From JAVVHH01 sp965199585 (GTDB lineage Bacteria; Pseudomonadota; Alphaproteobacteria; Acetobacterales; Acetobacteraceae): a stretch of 64,000 bases of DNA. The notes beneath the pieces were generated by a model. That model made no database searches, had not been told where the DNA came from, and saw only the letters and a list, made by a program, of their open reading frames with translations. The stretch is from the NCBI GenBank assembly GCA_965199585.1, contig CBDASI010000002.1, positions 2,294,001 to 2,358,000 on the forward strand, given 5' to 3'. Below, in pieces: positions 1-8,913 of the stretch. Both the position numbers and the translations under genes were made by a program. How positions within the stretch are numbered: position 1 is the stretch's first letter; each line of letters starts with the position of its first letter.

Positions 1-816
1 CCGACGCTCTACGAAGCCAAGGACGTTTCGCTGAGCGGGCTCGACGGCGACCCGGTGGTTGAGTTCACCCAGGGCGGCGAACGGCGCACCCTCGAGTGCG
101 ATTACATCGCCGGTTGCGACGGCTTCCACGGCGTCTGCCGCAAGAGTATCCCGGCCGAGCGTCTGCGCCTGTTCGAGCGTATCTACCCGTTTGGCTGGCT
201 CGGCGTGCTGGTCGACAAGCCACCGGCGGCGCACGAGCTGGTCTATGCTCACCATCAGCGCGGCTTCGCCCTCTGCTCGATGCGCTCGGCGACGCGGAGC
301 CGCTACTACATCCAGTGCAGCATGGACGAGCGGGTCGAGGATTGGTCGGACGACCGGTTCTACGACGAGCTGAGCCGACGGGTGAACCCAGCCGTCGCCG
401 ACGCGCTGCAGCGGGGACCCTCGATCGAGAAATCCATCGCGCCGCTCCGCTCCTTCGTCGCCGAGCCGCTCCGCTTCGGTGCGCTGTTCCTGGCCGGCGA
501 CTCCGCCCATATCGTGCCGCCGACCGGGGCCAAGGGCCTCAACCTGGCGATCCACGACGTGCGGGTCCTGTTCGAGGCGCTGGCGGAGCGATACCGAGCC
601 GGGTCGGACGCCGCGTTGGACGACTATTCGCCCCGCGTGCTGGACCGGATCTGGAAGACCGAGCGGTTCAGCTGGTCGATGACGACGCTGCTGCACACCT
701 TCCCGGAGCACGACGCTTTCACCCGCCGGATGCAGCGGGCGGAGTTCGACGCCCTGGCCGGCTCGCCGACGGCGCAGCGGGTCCTAGCGGAGAATTACAC
801 CGGCCTGATCGGCTAA
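1..816 (+). CDS. pobA: 4-hydroxybenzoate 3-monooxygenase, C-terminal part
   Basis: FAD- and NADPH-dependent hydroxylase converting 4-hydroxybenzoate to protocatechuate in the cytoplasm. The reading frame is open from the first base, so the N-terminal FAD GxGxxG fold lies outside the window. About 271 residues remain, against roughly 390 for the family. Visible landmarks are the DG motif in 'GCDGFHG' and the second FAD motif 'LFLAGDSAHIVPPTGAKG' followed by 'NLAIHDV', both typical of PobA rather than generic aromatic hydroxylases. No ring-cleavage gene follows. The next gene, a sensor kinase, begins about 60 bases downstream. Other class A flavin hydroxylases share the fold, but the PPTGAKG sequence favours PobA. 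Confidence 0.9.
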   Translation, partial: PTLYEAKDVSLSGLDGDPVVEFTQGGERRTLECDYIAGCDGFHGVCRKSIPAERLRLFERIYPFGWLGVLVDKPPAAHELVYAHHQRGFALCSMRSATRSRYYIQCSMDERVEDWSDDRFYDELSRRVNPAVADALQRGPSIEKSIAPLRSFVAEPLRFGALFLAGDSAHIVPPTGAKGLNLAIHDVRVLFEALAERYRAGSDAALDDYSPRVLDRIWKTERFSWSMTTLLHTFPEHDAFTRRMQRAEFDALAGSPTAQRVLAENYTGLIG

Positions 817-879
817 AGCGGCGCGTTTCGCGTCGGGTGTGGAACCTGAGGCAGCGGCGGCGCGTCAAACTTGTCGTCC

Positions 880-3201
880 ATGTCGGGATCGGTCATCCAC
901 ATATCCATGCTCAAGCAGCCAGACTTCTCCGACCTATTCGCGCTTGCGAATGGTCTGCCTCAGCTCTGCTGGCTTGCCGATCCGGAAGGTTCGATATTCT
1001 GGTATAATGATCGCTGGCTTCAGTACACTGGGCTGACCGCTGAGGAGATGATCGGCTGGGGCTGGAAGCAGGTACATGACCCAGCCCATCTCGATCGTGT
1101 CGTGGCCTCGTTCAGTGCGGCAGTCGCCTCCGGCATCGACTGGGAGGATACGTTTCCGCTCCGCCGGCAGGATGGTGTCTGGCGCTGGTTCCTGTCTCGG
1201 GCGACGCCGTCCCGCGACACCAATGGCGACGTCGTCCGCTGGGTCGGCACCAACACGGACGTCACCGAGAACCTGAAGCAGGAAGCCGAGATTTTCCAGA
1301 ACGAGCGGCGCTATCGCTCCCTGGTCGAAGCCGTCTCGCAAATCGTCTGGCGCGTGACCCCGGCGGGCGAGCTGATCGGCGACACGGCGCCTTGGGCGAG
1401 CTTCACCGGCCAGACCGAGGAGCAGTTCGCCGGCTTGGGCTGGCTCGACGCGATCCATCCTGACGACCGCGACGCTACCATCCAGACATGGAACGAGGCA
1501 GTCCGGACGCAGTCGATTTACGAGATGGAACACCGCATGCTCCGCGCCGACGGCGAGTGGCGGCATGTGTCGGCCCGCGGGGCGCCGGTGTTGAACGGTG
1601 CCGGCGAGATCTTCGAGTGGGTCGGCATCCATACCGACGTGACCGCGCGCAAATTGGTCGAGATCGAGCTGCAGCGTGCCAAGGAGGCCGCCGAGGCCGC
1701 TAATCTGGCCAAGAGCCAGTTCATCGCCAACATGAGTCACGAACTGCGCACGCCGCTATCGGCGGTGATCGGCTACAGCGAGATGCTCGAGGAGGAGGTG
1801 CAGGACGCGGGCATGAGTCACATGCTCGGCGACCTGCACAAGATCAACGAGGCGGCCAGGCATCTGCTGAGCATGATCAGCGACGTGTTGGACCTCTCCA
1901 AGATCGAGGCGAACCGGATGACGGTCTACGCCGAGAATTTCCCGATCGACAGCCTACTCAAGAGCGTCTCCGACACCGTCGCCAGCCTCATCGCCAAGAA
2001 GGGCAACACGCTCGTCATCGACGCGCCGCAGCTGTTCGGCGCACTGCATACTGACCAGGTCAAGCTGCGGCAGTGCCTGTTCAACCTGCTGGGCAATGCA
2101 GCAAAGTTCACCAACCAGGGCACCATCACGCTGCGGGTCCGCCAGTTCAAGCGCGATCATGCCGACTGGATCGAGTTCGCGGTCTCCGATAGCGGCATCG
2201 GCATGAACCAGGAGCAGCTCTCACAGCTGTTCGAGCGCTTCGTCCAGGCGGATGCGTCCACGACCCGGCGCTACGGTGGCACCGGGCTCGGCCTGTCGAT
2301 CACCCGCGCCTTCACCGAGCTGATGGGCGGCGAAGTCGATGTCGCCAGCGAGGAAGGCCGCGGCTCCACCTTCACCATCCGCATACCGGTCGAGCTGCCG
2401 GAACAGGCGGCTGAACCGATCGAGACGGTCGAGGCGACGCCGCGCGACGACACCGTGCTGATCATCGACGACGATGCCGGCACCCGCGACCTGATTTCCC
2501 GCTATTTGCAGCGGGAGGGCTTCGTCACCCGCCAGGCCAGTGACGGCCGCACCGGGCTGGCGATGGCCAAGGCGTTGCGGCCGCGCGTCGTGTTGCTCGA
2601 CGTGATGATGCCGCAGATGGACGGGTGGTCCGTGCTGACCGCGATCCGGTCCGATCCGGACCTGGCCACCACGCCGGTGATCATGGTGTCGTTCGTGCAC
2701 GAGGAGGGGCTGGCGGCGTCGTTGGGCGCCAACGATTACCTCACCAAGCCGATCGAGTGGGACGAGCTGCGCAACGTGCTCGCCCGATATCGTCAGAGCG
2801 CGGTCGGCGACGACATCCTCGTCGTCGATGACGATGACGACACGCGGACGCGGCTGACGACGATGCTCAACCGGTCCGGCTTCAAGGTCCGCGCGGCGGC
2901 GGATGGTCCATCGGCCCTGGCGATGGCCGACGAAGCCAAGCCGGCGATCGTGCTGCTCGACCTGATGATGCCGGACATGGATGGCTTCACGGTGCTGAAA
3001 CAGCTGCGCTCCCGTCCAGACTGGGAAGATATCGCGGTGGTGATCCTGACGGCCAAGGACATTACGCCGGCGGAGCGCGAGTTCCTCCACGGCGAGGCGG
3101 ACCAGATCCTGACCAAGGGCAACACGACCTATCGTGAGCTCGCCGATCAATTGCGCGGGCTGATCCCGTCCTCGACGCTGCAGGAAGGTCAAGACAAGTG
3201 A
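880..3201 (+). CDS. PAS-PAS hybrid histidine kinase with two receiver domains
   Basis: Cytoplasmic sensor kinase of about 773 residues with no membrane segment. Order: PAS (about 10-125), PAS with PAC (about 135-260), HisKA with the phosphoacceptor His in 'MSHELRTPL' (H287), HATPase_c with N box ('LLGNAAKF'), G1 ('DSGIGM') and G2 ('GGTGLGL'), then receiver 1 (Asp in 'LLDVMMPQMDGW', about D574) and receiver 2 (Asp in 'LLDLMMPDMDGF', about D694). No DNA-binding output is present, so the signal presumably leaves by phosphotransfer. A TTG at 871 and ATGs at 880 and 907 are possible starts; none has a good ribosome site. Its stop overlaps the start of the exported DUF1223 protein by four bases, suggesting co-translation. 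The ligand is unknown. Confidence 0.9.
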   Translation: MSGSVIHISMLKQPDFSDLFALANGLPQLCWLADPEGSIFWYNDRWLQYTGLTAEEMIGWGWKQVHDPAHLDRVVASFSAAVASGIDWEDTFPLRRQDGVWRWFLSRATPSRDTNGDVVRWVGTNTDVTENLKQEAEIFQNERRYRSLVEAVSQIVWRVTPAGELIGDTAPWASFTGQTEEQFAGLGWLDAIHPDDRDATIQTWNEAVRTQSIYEMEHRMLRADGEWRHVSARGAPVLNGAGEIFEWVGIHTDVTARKLVEIELQRAKEAAEAANLAKSQFIANMSHELRTPLSAVIGYSEMLEEEVQDAGMSHMLGDLHKINEAARHLLSMISDVLDLSKIEANRMTVYAENFPIDSLLKSVSDTVASLIAKKGNTLVIDAPQLFGALHTDQVKLRQCLFNLLGNAAKFTNQGTITLRVRQFKRDHADWIEFAVSDSGIGMNQEQLSQLFERFVQADASTTRRYGGTGLGLSITRAFTELMGGEVDVASEEGRGSTFTIRIPVELPEQAAEPIETVEATPRDDTVLIIDDDAGTRDLISRYLQREGFVTRQASDGRTGLAMAKALRPRVVLLDVMMPQMDGWSVLTAIRSDPDLATTPVIMVSFVHEEGLAASLGANDYLTKPIEWDELRNVLARYRQSAVGDDILVVDDDDDTRTRLTTMLNRSGFKVRAAADGPSALAMADEAKPAIVLLDLMMPDMDGFTVLKQLRSRPDWEDIAVVILTAKDITPAEREFLHGEADQILTKGNTTYRELADQLRGLIPSSTLQEGQDK

Positions 3202-3896
3202 ACCGCCGGACGGCACTTCTGGCCGCCGCGGCGTGGGCCCTGGCGTGCGGCGTGGCCGGCGCGGCCGAGCGCCGGCCGATCGTGGTGGAGCTGTTCACCG
3301 CGCAGGGCTGTTCGTCCTGCCCGCCAGCCGATGCGTTGCTTAACGAGCTCGCCCAGACCCGCAAGGACGTGCTGCCGCTGGCGTTCCACGTCGATTACTG
3401 GAATCGGTTCGGCTGGACGGACCCGTATGCCAGCGCGGAGGCGACCGAGCGCCAGCGCGTCTATGCCAACCGATCCTCAGATCCGACGCTGTTCACGCCC
3501 CAGATGATCGTCGATGGCACGCAGGCGATCATCGGTTCGGACGCTGACGCCATCAACACCGCGCTCGAGACGGCCGAGGACAACGTCGTCACGCTGGCCA
3601 ACGTCTCGCTCAAGACCGTGTCGGGCGAGGCGGTAATCTCCGTCGGCGCCGGCACTGGCAGCGCCGACATCATGCTGGTGGGTTATGACCGGACGCATAC
3701 GACGCCGATCGGACGCGGCGAGAATGGCGGGCGCACGCTGACCGAGGCGCAGATCGTCCGCTCGGTCGAGAACGTCGGCAGTTGGACGGGGGCAGCCCTG
3801 ACGCTGCGGCGCACGCGCCCGGCCGGGCAGATGCTCGCCGTGCTGCTGACCGCGCCGGACGGCCGGGTCGTCGGCGCTGCCGCGCCCGGGCGATAG
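3198..3896 (+). CDS. Exported DUF1223 thioredoxin-fold protein
   Basis: A 232-residue protein with an N-terminal signal peptide (two Arg, then an Ala/Leu-rich stretch ending near 'VAGAAE'). The mature protein opens 'VVELFTAQGCSSCPPADALL', the DUF1223 signature: a thioredoxin-like fold with a CxxC pair. The molecular function of the family is not established. The GTG start overlaps the TGA of the sensor kinase gene (GTGA), so expression is probably coupled to it. The two proteins would act in different compartments, which makes the pairing odd. Just downstream is a palindromic repeat. Confidence 0.88.
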   Translation: MNRRTALLAAAAWALACGVAGAAERRPIVVELFTAQGCSSCPPADALLNELAQTRKDVLPLAFHVDYWNRFGWTDPYASAEATERQRVYANRSSDPTLFTPQMIVDGTQAIIGSDADAINTALETAEDNVVTLANVSLKTVSGEAVISVGAGTGSADIMLVGYDRTHTTPIGRGENGGRTLTEAQIVRSVENVGSWTGAALTLRRTRPAGQMLAVLLTAPDGRVVGAAAPGR

Positions 3897-3924
3897 CGAA
3901 GCTCCATCCTCCGATGTGCAAGTC

Positions 3925-4016
3925 ACTCGTAGGGTGGGCTTCGGCCCACCACCAACCGTAGTCGCTCCGCTCCGGGCCATTGCGAGCAGTGGTGGGCTGA
4001 AGCCCACCCTACGAGT
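3925..4016. repeat. Inverted pair of GTAGGGTGGGC repeats
   Basis: Two copies of a roughly 28-base element in opposite orientation. The left copy (3925-3953) begins ACTCGTAGGGTGGGC and the right copy (3989-4016) ends GCCCACCCTACGAGT. They differ at one base and are separated by about 35 bases. Each copy also carries an internal GGTGGGC/GCCCACC palindrome. A third copy lies at 39962-39989. The element resembles the dispersed extragenic palindromes with a GTAGGGTGGGC core seen in many bacteria, usually between genes. Here it separates convergent genes (DUF1223 and VOC) and could fold into a large hairpin that ends transcription from both sides. Confidence 0.85.
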
Positions 4017-4046
4017 GAGTTGATGACATGTGGGGGACGGAGACTT

Positions 4047-4868
4047 CTAGCCGCCGATCAGAAGCAGCAAATGGCCGTCGGGGTCTCTGATCAGGGCAGC
4101 TTTTAATCCGCCGGCGAGCGAGGCGGCCGGTGTCGGGACCGTGTCGACTGCCAACACCAGCCGGGTGGCCGCGATGTCGCTCGGCGTCATCGGCGCGCCC
4201 GGGCGCACCGGGGGCGAGCGGTAGGCCAGGAGTTCGATATGCGGCGTCGCAATGCGAGGTTCGAGCGCGACGACCTCGACCACCGTGTCGGTCAGGCCGT
4301 CCAATCGGTCTTGGGTCGGGCCGCGATTGACCTGCCGGCTGGCAACAGTGAGGCCGAGGCGGTCGCGGTAGAAGGCGATGCTGCGCTCGACATCGGCCGA
4401 GACGATCGCTGAGTGGTCGATGCCGCCGGTCCTCCCGTCGGTAAACTGGATGAATTCCAGCGGGTGCCCGTCGGGGTCCCTGAACTTATAGGCAGTGACG
4501 CCGCCCGACGACGCCGGCAGCGTCTGTGCACCGCCGACGCTCACCGGCGACGCCGTGCCGGGCAACCCTGCGACGGCGGCAGCGGCATCCGCGACCGGAA
4601 GGGCGAAATGCTGGAAGAGCTGGTCGCATGAGGCCGGGTCGGCTGGATAGGGCGCGCCCGGCGGGTGAAAGCGCTGTAGGACGACGACCTGATTGCCGCG
4701 CCGCAGCCTGACCTCCTCGATCCGCTCGGCACCGAGCAGGGCGGCCAGCGCCGGGTCGGCGATACCATATCCGGTGACGGCCACACCGGGGAGCCCGGCC
4801 CAAAACGCTTCCGCCGCCGACAGGTCGGCAACCGTCACCTCGAAGCGGAGCAGCCGCTCGACCAACAT
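4047..4868 (-). CDS. Two-domain VOC family protein
   Basis: A 273-residue cytoplasmic protein with two vicinal-oxygen-chelate domains. The first runs from 'LLRFEVTVADLSAAEAFW' to 'YKFRDPDGHPLEF' (about residues 5-140). The second runs from 'GGIDHSAIVSADVERSIAFY' to 'ALIRDPDGHLLLL' (about 150-272). Both end in the DPDGH motif, which supplies a metal-binding position in glyoxalases and dioxygenases. The substrate cannot be told from sequence. It is the last gene of a minus-strand set with the cupin and DoxX genes; its ATG comes one base after the cupin stop. A lactoylglutathione-lyase or extradiol-dioxygenase role is possible but not shown. Confidence 0.82.
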   Translation of the reverse strand: MLVERLLRFEVTVADLSAAEAFWAGLPGVAVTGYGIADPALAALLGAERIEEVRLRRGNQVVVLQRFHPPGAPYPADPASCDQLFQHFALPVADAAAAVAGLPGTASPVSVGGAQTLPASSGGVTAYKFRDPDGHPLEFIQFTDGRTGGIDHSAIVSADVERSIAFYRDRLGLTVASRQVNRGPTQDRLDGLTDTVVEVVALEPRIATPHIELLAYRSPPVRPGAPMTPSDIAATRLVLAVDTVPTPAASLAGGLKAALIRDPDGHLLLLIGG

Positions 4869-4869
4869 C

Positions 4870-5316
4870 CTAGTGCGTGTGGCAGGGCGTCTTGACGGGG
4901 TCGCGATGTAGCTGGACCGTCATCAGCACGGCCGGTTGGTCGCCGATAGTGCCGGAGCGGTGGCCTTTCCTGCCGTCGGTCTCGGTGCAACCCTGGTCCT
5001 CGCCGAGCGAGAACGCTCCGGCCGCCATCTCAACGCGCGTGCCGTCCATCGACTCGACCCACCATGCGCCGGACAAGACGACGATCCATTGCGGTGCCGG
5101 GTTCTCGTGCCAGTCGCCGACCCAGCCGACAGGCTGGACGGTGAACACCACGGTGGACTCGACCCGGTCCTGCTTGTCGTTCCATTGCGGATCCGCGCCG
5201 CCGACGCCTTTCAGCTCCCAGGCGTCGAGTGAGCATTGCACCTGGTGACTGACGCCGTCGGCGTCGGTCCAAAGGTGCCAGTAAGGGACGTTCGGCGCCG
5301 GGCCTGTGTCGGTCAT
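4870..5316 (-). CDS. Cupin domain protein
   Basis: A 148-residue small cupin. The start is the ATG at 5316, which overlaps the DoxX stop (ATGA); the open frame continues upstream, but only across DoxX coding sequence. Cupin features include 'DWHENPAPQWIVVLSGAWWV' (motif 1, with His and the conserved Gly) and the later 'DQGCTETDGRKGHRS' (motif 2 region with His). This suggests a small-molecule binding or dioxygenase role in the cytoplasm. It is translationally coupled to DoxX upstream and VOC downstream. The three genes together suggest oxidative or electrophile stress handling, which is inference. Confidence 0.8.
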   Translation of the reverse strand: MTDTGPAPNVPYWHLWTDADGVSHQVQCSLDAWELKGVGGADPQWNDKQDRVESTVVFTVQPVGWVGDWHENPAPQWIVVLSGAWWVESMDGTRVEMAAGAFSLGEDQGCTETDGRKGHRSGTIGDQPAVLMTVQLHRDPVKTPCHTH

Positions 5317-5786
5317 GGGATAGCCTGTCGATACGGATGGGTGGACGAGAACGGAGCGTCGATGAACCGCGGCACGTCCGGCGCGACGGTGCCGAAGGTG
5401 ACGAGCATGATCCCGGCGCCGAGCGAGAAATTCTTCAGGAAGTCCCAAAACAGGGTCCGGCCCGCGCTGTCACCCTTGTGCCAGAAGTCGCCGGGCGCCC
5501 AGAACTGCTTGAACAACACGGCAGTGACCATGCAGTAGCCGCCCAGCACGAACGCGGCGGCCCGGTCGGCGATTCCCGTGATGATGCCGAGCGACATGAA
5601 CACCTCGACGCACAACCCGACCAGGATCAATGCCTTCGCCATCGTGTCGGAGGTGACGACCTGCTTGGCCTGCTGCACCGCACCACTGAAGTTGAGGATC
5701 TTGTCGAGCGCCGAGAACGGCAGGAACAGGATCACCAGGCAAATTCGCAAGGCCAAGGTCAGCGCGAGCGAGGCCGTCACGGGCAA
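5313..5786 (-). CDS. DoxX family membrane protein
   Basis: An integral inner-membrane protein of about 157 residues with four hydrophobic segments, including 'LALTLALRICLVILFLPF', a segment around 'ALILVGLCVEVFMSLGII', one around 'AAFVLGGYCMVTAVLF' and one near 'FLKNFSLGAGIMLV'. The 'FSALDKILNFSG' stretch after the first helix fits the DoxX/YphA pattern. The start is uncertain: no ATG is in frame before an upstream stop, leaving TTG at 5786 or GTG at 5780. It heads the minus-strand DoxX-cupin-VOC operon. DoxX proteins elsewhere are linked to redox stress complexes; the specific role here is unknown. Confidence 0.82.
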   Translation of the reverse strand: MPVTASLALTLALRICLVILFLPFSALDKILNFSGAVQQAKQVVTSDTMAKALILVGLCVEVFMSLGIITGIADRAAAFVLGGYCMVTAVLFKQFWAPGDFWHKGDSAGRTLFWDFLKNFSLGAGIMLVTFGTVAPDVPRFIDAPFSSTHPYRQAIP

Positions 5787-5916
5787 CTCGTCGCATCAGG
5801 ATGTACGTCTCGCATAGGGCATAGACGCCGTCGCGTGTGGCGAGTTTCGTGGCGGGGTTGGTGCCCGGGCCAAACCGCCCCATTCTACTTCGGATGTCGA
5901 CCATATCTGCCGCCCG

Positions 5917-8163
5917 ATGAGCCCGCCCGATGTCGCAATGCCGAAAGTCACGCCGCGGCGCACCCGCGCCCGCGCGGCATGGGACAAGGAGCTGCACGCG
6001 CCGCTCTCGCTCGCCGGCAGCGGCGATGGCGCGCCGGAAGCCTGGTTCCTCGGTCCCCGTGCCGAGAATGCCGGCGTCTTAGTCGAGCTGATCGTCGCCT
6101 CCATCAGCAGCCACGCCGAGTTCCGCCGCGCTTTCCACCCCGAGGACCCCAGTCACGTGACGCCGAAAGTACGGGCGTCGCCGGAATACGCGGTCGGCAT
6201 GGAGCGGCTGCGGCGCGAGACGCACAACCTGCTCGACAAGCTGCGGCTGTCCGCGCCGTTCGCCAGCATGCGCTATCAGGGTCACATGCTGTGGGACCAG
6301 GCGCTGCCGGCGACCATCGGGCAGTTCGCGGCCGGGCTGTATAACCAGAACAACGTCGCTGCCGAGGCCTCCCCGGTCACCACGCGGCTCGAGGTCGAGG
6401 TCGGCAATGATCTGTGCCGCATGCTGGGCTATGCCACCGACCCGGACCCGGGCTCCGGCGCGCCGCTCGAACCGGGGCAGGCTCTGAGCCAGGAATCCGG
6501 CCAGATCGTCGGCTGGGGACACATTACCAGCGGCGGCACGGTGGCCAATATCGAGGCGCTATGGGCGGCGCGGAACCTCAAATACGCTGGGGTCGGCCTG
6601 CGTGCGGCGATCCGGGAAGTGCCGCTACTATCGGCCGCGCGCGCGCTGGAAGTGCCGCTCTGGGGCGGCCAGAAGGCGCGGCTGATCGACCTCGACACCT
6701 GGACGCTGCTCAACCTCGACCTCGACACGCTGGCCGGGTTGCCGTCGGCGCTGGCCGGGTTCGGCATCGCGCCCGACGCCGCGACCGAGGCGCTGGCCGG
6801 CTACACGCTGCAGAATGTCGGACTGATCGGCTTCTACCGCAGCTTCATGACCGATTTGCAGGAACCGCCGGTGTTCCTCGTCGCGGCGACTGGACACTAC
6901 TCTTGGCCCAAGGCGGCGACGCTGATCGGGCTCGGCCAGAACGCCTGCCTGGTGCAGCGCGTCGACGGCGATGCGCGGCTGGATCTCGACCAGGTCGAGG
7001 TCACACTGTCGGACCTGCTGCGGCGGCGCACGCCGGTGCTGGGCGTGGTCGCGGTAATCGGCAGCACCGAGGAGAGCGCGGTCGATTCGCTGAGCGGCTT
7101 ACTCGATCTGCGCGCGCGCTTCCGGGAGCGGGGCCTGAACTTCGCCATCCATGCCGACGCTGCCTGGGGCGGCTATTTTCGCGCCATGCTGCGCGACGGC
7201 GACGGCCCGTGCAGCCCGGCCATGATCCCGACCATGCCGATGAGCGACTACGTCCGCGCGCAGTACGAGGCGCTCGGTCAGGCCGACAGCATCACCGTCG
7301 ACCCGCACAAGGGCGGCTACATCCCGTATCCCGCCGGTGCGCTGTGCTACCGCAACTCGACCTTCCGCGACGCCGTCTCGCTGCGGGCGCCGGTGGTGTT
7401 CCACAGCCAGACCGAGCCGACGGTCGGCATCTACGGCGTCGAGGGCTCCAAGCCGGGTTCGGCGGCCGCCGCAGTATGGCTTGCGCACCGGGTGATCCGG
7501 CCGGACCGCAGCGGCTACGGCCGCATCCTCGGGCAGTGCATGTGGACGTCCAAGCGCCTGTTCTGCCGCCTGGCGACGCTGGACGATCCGCGCTTTGCCG
7601 TGACGCTGTTCAACCGCACCCCGGCCGAGCGCCGGCGCGCCACCTCGCGCGCGCTCTCTGCCGAGCGGACGATGCTCAAGCGCTTCGCCGAGCTGAGCAA
7701 CGAAGACCTCGAGGCGTTGCTGCACCACGACAAGGCCGCCCGCGAGTTGTTCAGCCAGATCGGCTCCGACCAGGTGATCCTCGCTTTCGCGCTGAACCCC
7801 AAGCTGCCGGACGGCTCGCTCAACCCGGACCTGGCGCGCGCCAATCTGCTCAACGAGCGTGTGTTCACCCGCTGCAGCGTGATCGAGCCGCGGGCCGACC
7901 TGAACGAGTTGGAGCTGATCCTCACCAGCTCCCGCTTCGACCCGGCCGTCTATGGGCAGAGCTTCGTCGACCGCTTCTGCCGCCGCATGGGCGTCGTCGC
8001 TCCGCCTCGCGCCGGGGTCGACTTCCTGATCTCGACGACGATGGACCCCTGGACCACCGAGGCCGGCGGCACCGACTTCCTGATGGTCATCGTCGAGGCG
8101 CTGCGCCGCTCGGCCCACAGCGCGCTCGACGAGATGGAGGTCATGCTTCCCGCCACTTCCTGA
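5917..8163 (+). CDS. PLP-dependent decarboxylase, tyrosine-decarboxylase-like
   Basis: A 748-residue group II pyridoxal-phosphate amino-acid decarboxylase. Visible motifs are 'GHITSGGTVANIEALW' (cofactor-binding region), 'FAIHADAAWGGY' (Asp-Ala-Ala pair stacking on PLP) and 'SITVDPHKGGYIPYPAG', with the Schiff-base lysine at about residue 465. The DPHKxGYIPYPAG form is closest to bacterial tyrosine decarboxylases rather than GadB or DDC. At 748 residues it is longer than typical tyrosine decarboxylases (about 620), mainly through its C-terminal half. A second ATG at 5938 could be the start. No amine/amino-acid antiporter lies beside it, so a classical acid-resistance role is not supported. 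Substrate specificity is open. Confidence 0.85.
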   Translation: MSPPDVAMPKVTPRRTRARAAWDKELHAPLSLAGSGDGAPEAWFLGPRAENAGVLVELIVASISSHAEFRRAFHPEDPSHVTPKVRASPEYAVGMERLRRETHNLLDKLRLSAPFASMRYQGHMLWDQALPATIGQFAAGLYNQNNVAAEASPVTTRLEVEVGNDLCRMLGYATDPDPGSGAPLEPGQALSQESGQIVGWGHITSGGTVANIEALWAARNLKYAGVGLRAAIREVPLLSAARALEVPLWGGQKARLIDLDTWTLLNLDLDTLAGLPSALAGFGIAPDAATEALAGYTLQNVGLIGFYRSFMTDLQEPPVFLVAATGHYSWPKAATLIGLGQNACLVQRVDGDARLDLDQVEVTLSDLLRRRTPVLGVVAVIGSTEESAVDSLSGLLDLRARFRERGLNFAIHADAAWGGYFRAMLRDGDGPCSPAMIPTMPMSDYVRAQYEALGQADSITVDPHKGGYIPYPAGALCYRNSTFRDAVSLRAPVVFHSQTEPTVGIYGVEGSKPGSAAAAVWLAHRVIRPDRSGYGRILGQCMWTSKRLFCRLATLDDPRFAVTLFNRTPAERRRATSRALSAERTMLKRFAELSNEDLEALLHHDKAARELFSQIGSDQVILAFALNPKLPDGSLNPDLARANLLNERVFTRCSVIEPRADLNELELILTSSRFDPAVYGQSFVDRFCRRMGVVAPPRAGVDFLISTTMDPWTTEAGGTDFLMVIVEALRRSAHSALDEMEVMLPATS

Positions 8164-8178
8164 TCGGCGGCCGCGTGA

Positions 8179-8841
8179 TTAGGGCGCCTCGACGATGGCG
8201 GTCGGGATCAGCGGGTCGTCGGTGACGGGCGTGCCGGAGATGTGCTGATACGTCGCGTAGATCAGCAGGCCGGTCGGCAGGTCCTTCCAGACCGTCGACA
8301 CGGACCGGTAGGTGTTGGAGACGGCTCCTTCCCGGTAGTGCGACAGTTTCACCGCCGTGTAGGTCTTGCCGAGCAGCTTGATGTGCTCGATGCCTTCGTT
8401 GCGGATCAGGTCGTGATAGGTGTGGTCGGGCCCGGTGGTGACGTCGAAGCCCTCGACCGCGCCGGTCGCCCCGTGCAGCACTCGGTTCAGTGCGGGATAA
8501 GCGGCATCGGCACCGGGCCAGATGGTCAGCCAGATGCCGTACCAGCCCTCGACCGTCTCGCCGCCGACGTTCATGCGGCAGAGATCGGGCTTGCCGGGGA
8601 CGGCGCCGAGGAAGTTCAACGTCGGCCCGCCCTTTTGTTCGACCCGGCTGCCCGCCGCCGGGCAGGCGCGCAGCGTGGTCGGGCCAGCGGTCTCGACGGT
8701 ATTGGCGCCGATAATCAGCGGTGGGTAGTTGCGCGCGGCTTGCTGCAGGCCCGCGCTCGTGGCCGGGATCAGCACCGGGGGCGGGACGCTCACGCCGCAT
8801 CCGGCAAGCCCCATGGCAACGATCAACCACACTCCGCGCAT
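8179..8841 (-). CDS. Exported lipoprotein, paralogue of 12698-13312
   Basis: A 220-residue predicted lipoprotein. The ATG at 8841 gives a short basic start, a hydrophobic stretch and a lipobox 'GLAGC' near residue 18. The frame is open further upstream but without a sensible start. The mature part contains 'FLGAVPGKPDLCRM', 'WYGIWLTIWPGADAAYPAL', 'IRNEGIEHIKLLG' and 'VSTVWKDLPTGLLIYATYQHISG'. These match block for block the protein at 12698-13312 ('YLGAVPGIPDLCRM', 'YYGIWKSDWPGAGDAYPAI', 'ITSWRDVETGATLRTYEQQISG'). I do not recognise the family. Divergent from the MBL hydrolase gene. Confidence 0.75.
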   Translation of the reverse strand: MRGVWLIVAMGLAGCGVSVPPPVLIPATSAGLQQAARNYPPLIIGANTVETAGPTTLRACPAAGSRVEQKGGPTLNFLGAVPGKPDLCRMNVGGETVEGWYGIWLTIWPGADAAYPALNRVLHGATGAVEGFDVTTGPDHTYHDLIRNEGIEHIKLLGKTYTAVKLSHYREGAVSNTYRSVSTVWKDLPTGLLIYATYQHISGTPVTDDPLIPTAIVEAP

Positions 8842-8913
8842 CGACACTCTCCCATTTTGCCACCAACGGGCGGCTCCGACGTTGTTGCGCATATTCATCA
8901 AGGAAGACAGATC

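Noticed and set aside
4870..5448. Longer cupin of 192 residues
   Set aside because: The extra N-terminus overlaps DoxX coding sequence; ATG 5316 gives the normal ATGA overlap and cupin length.
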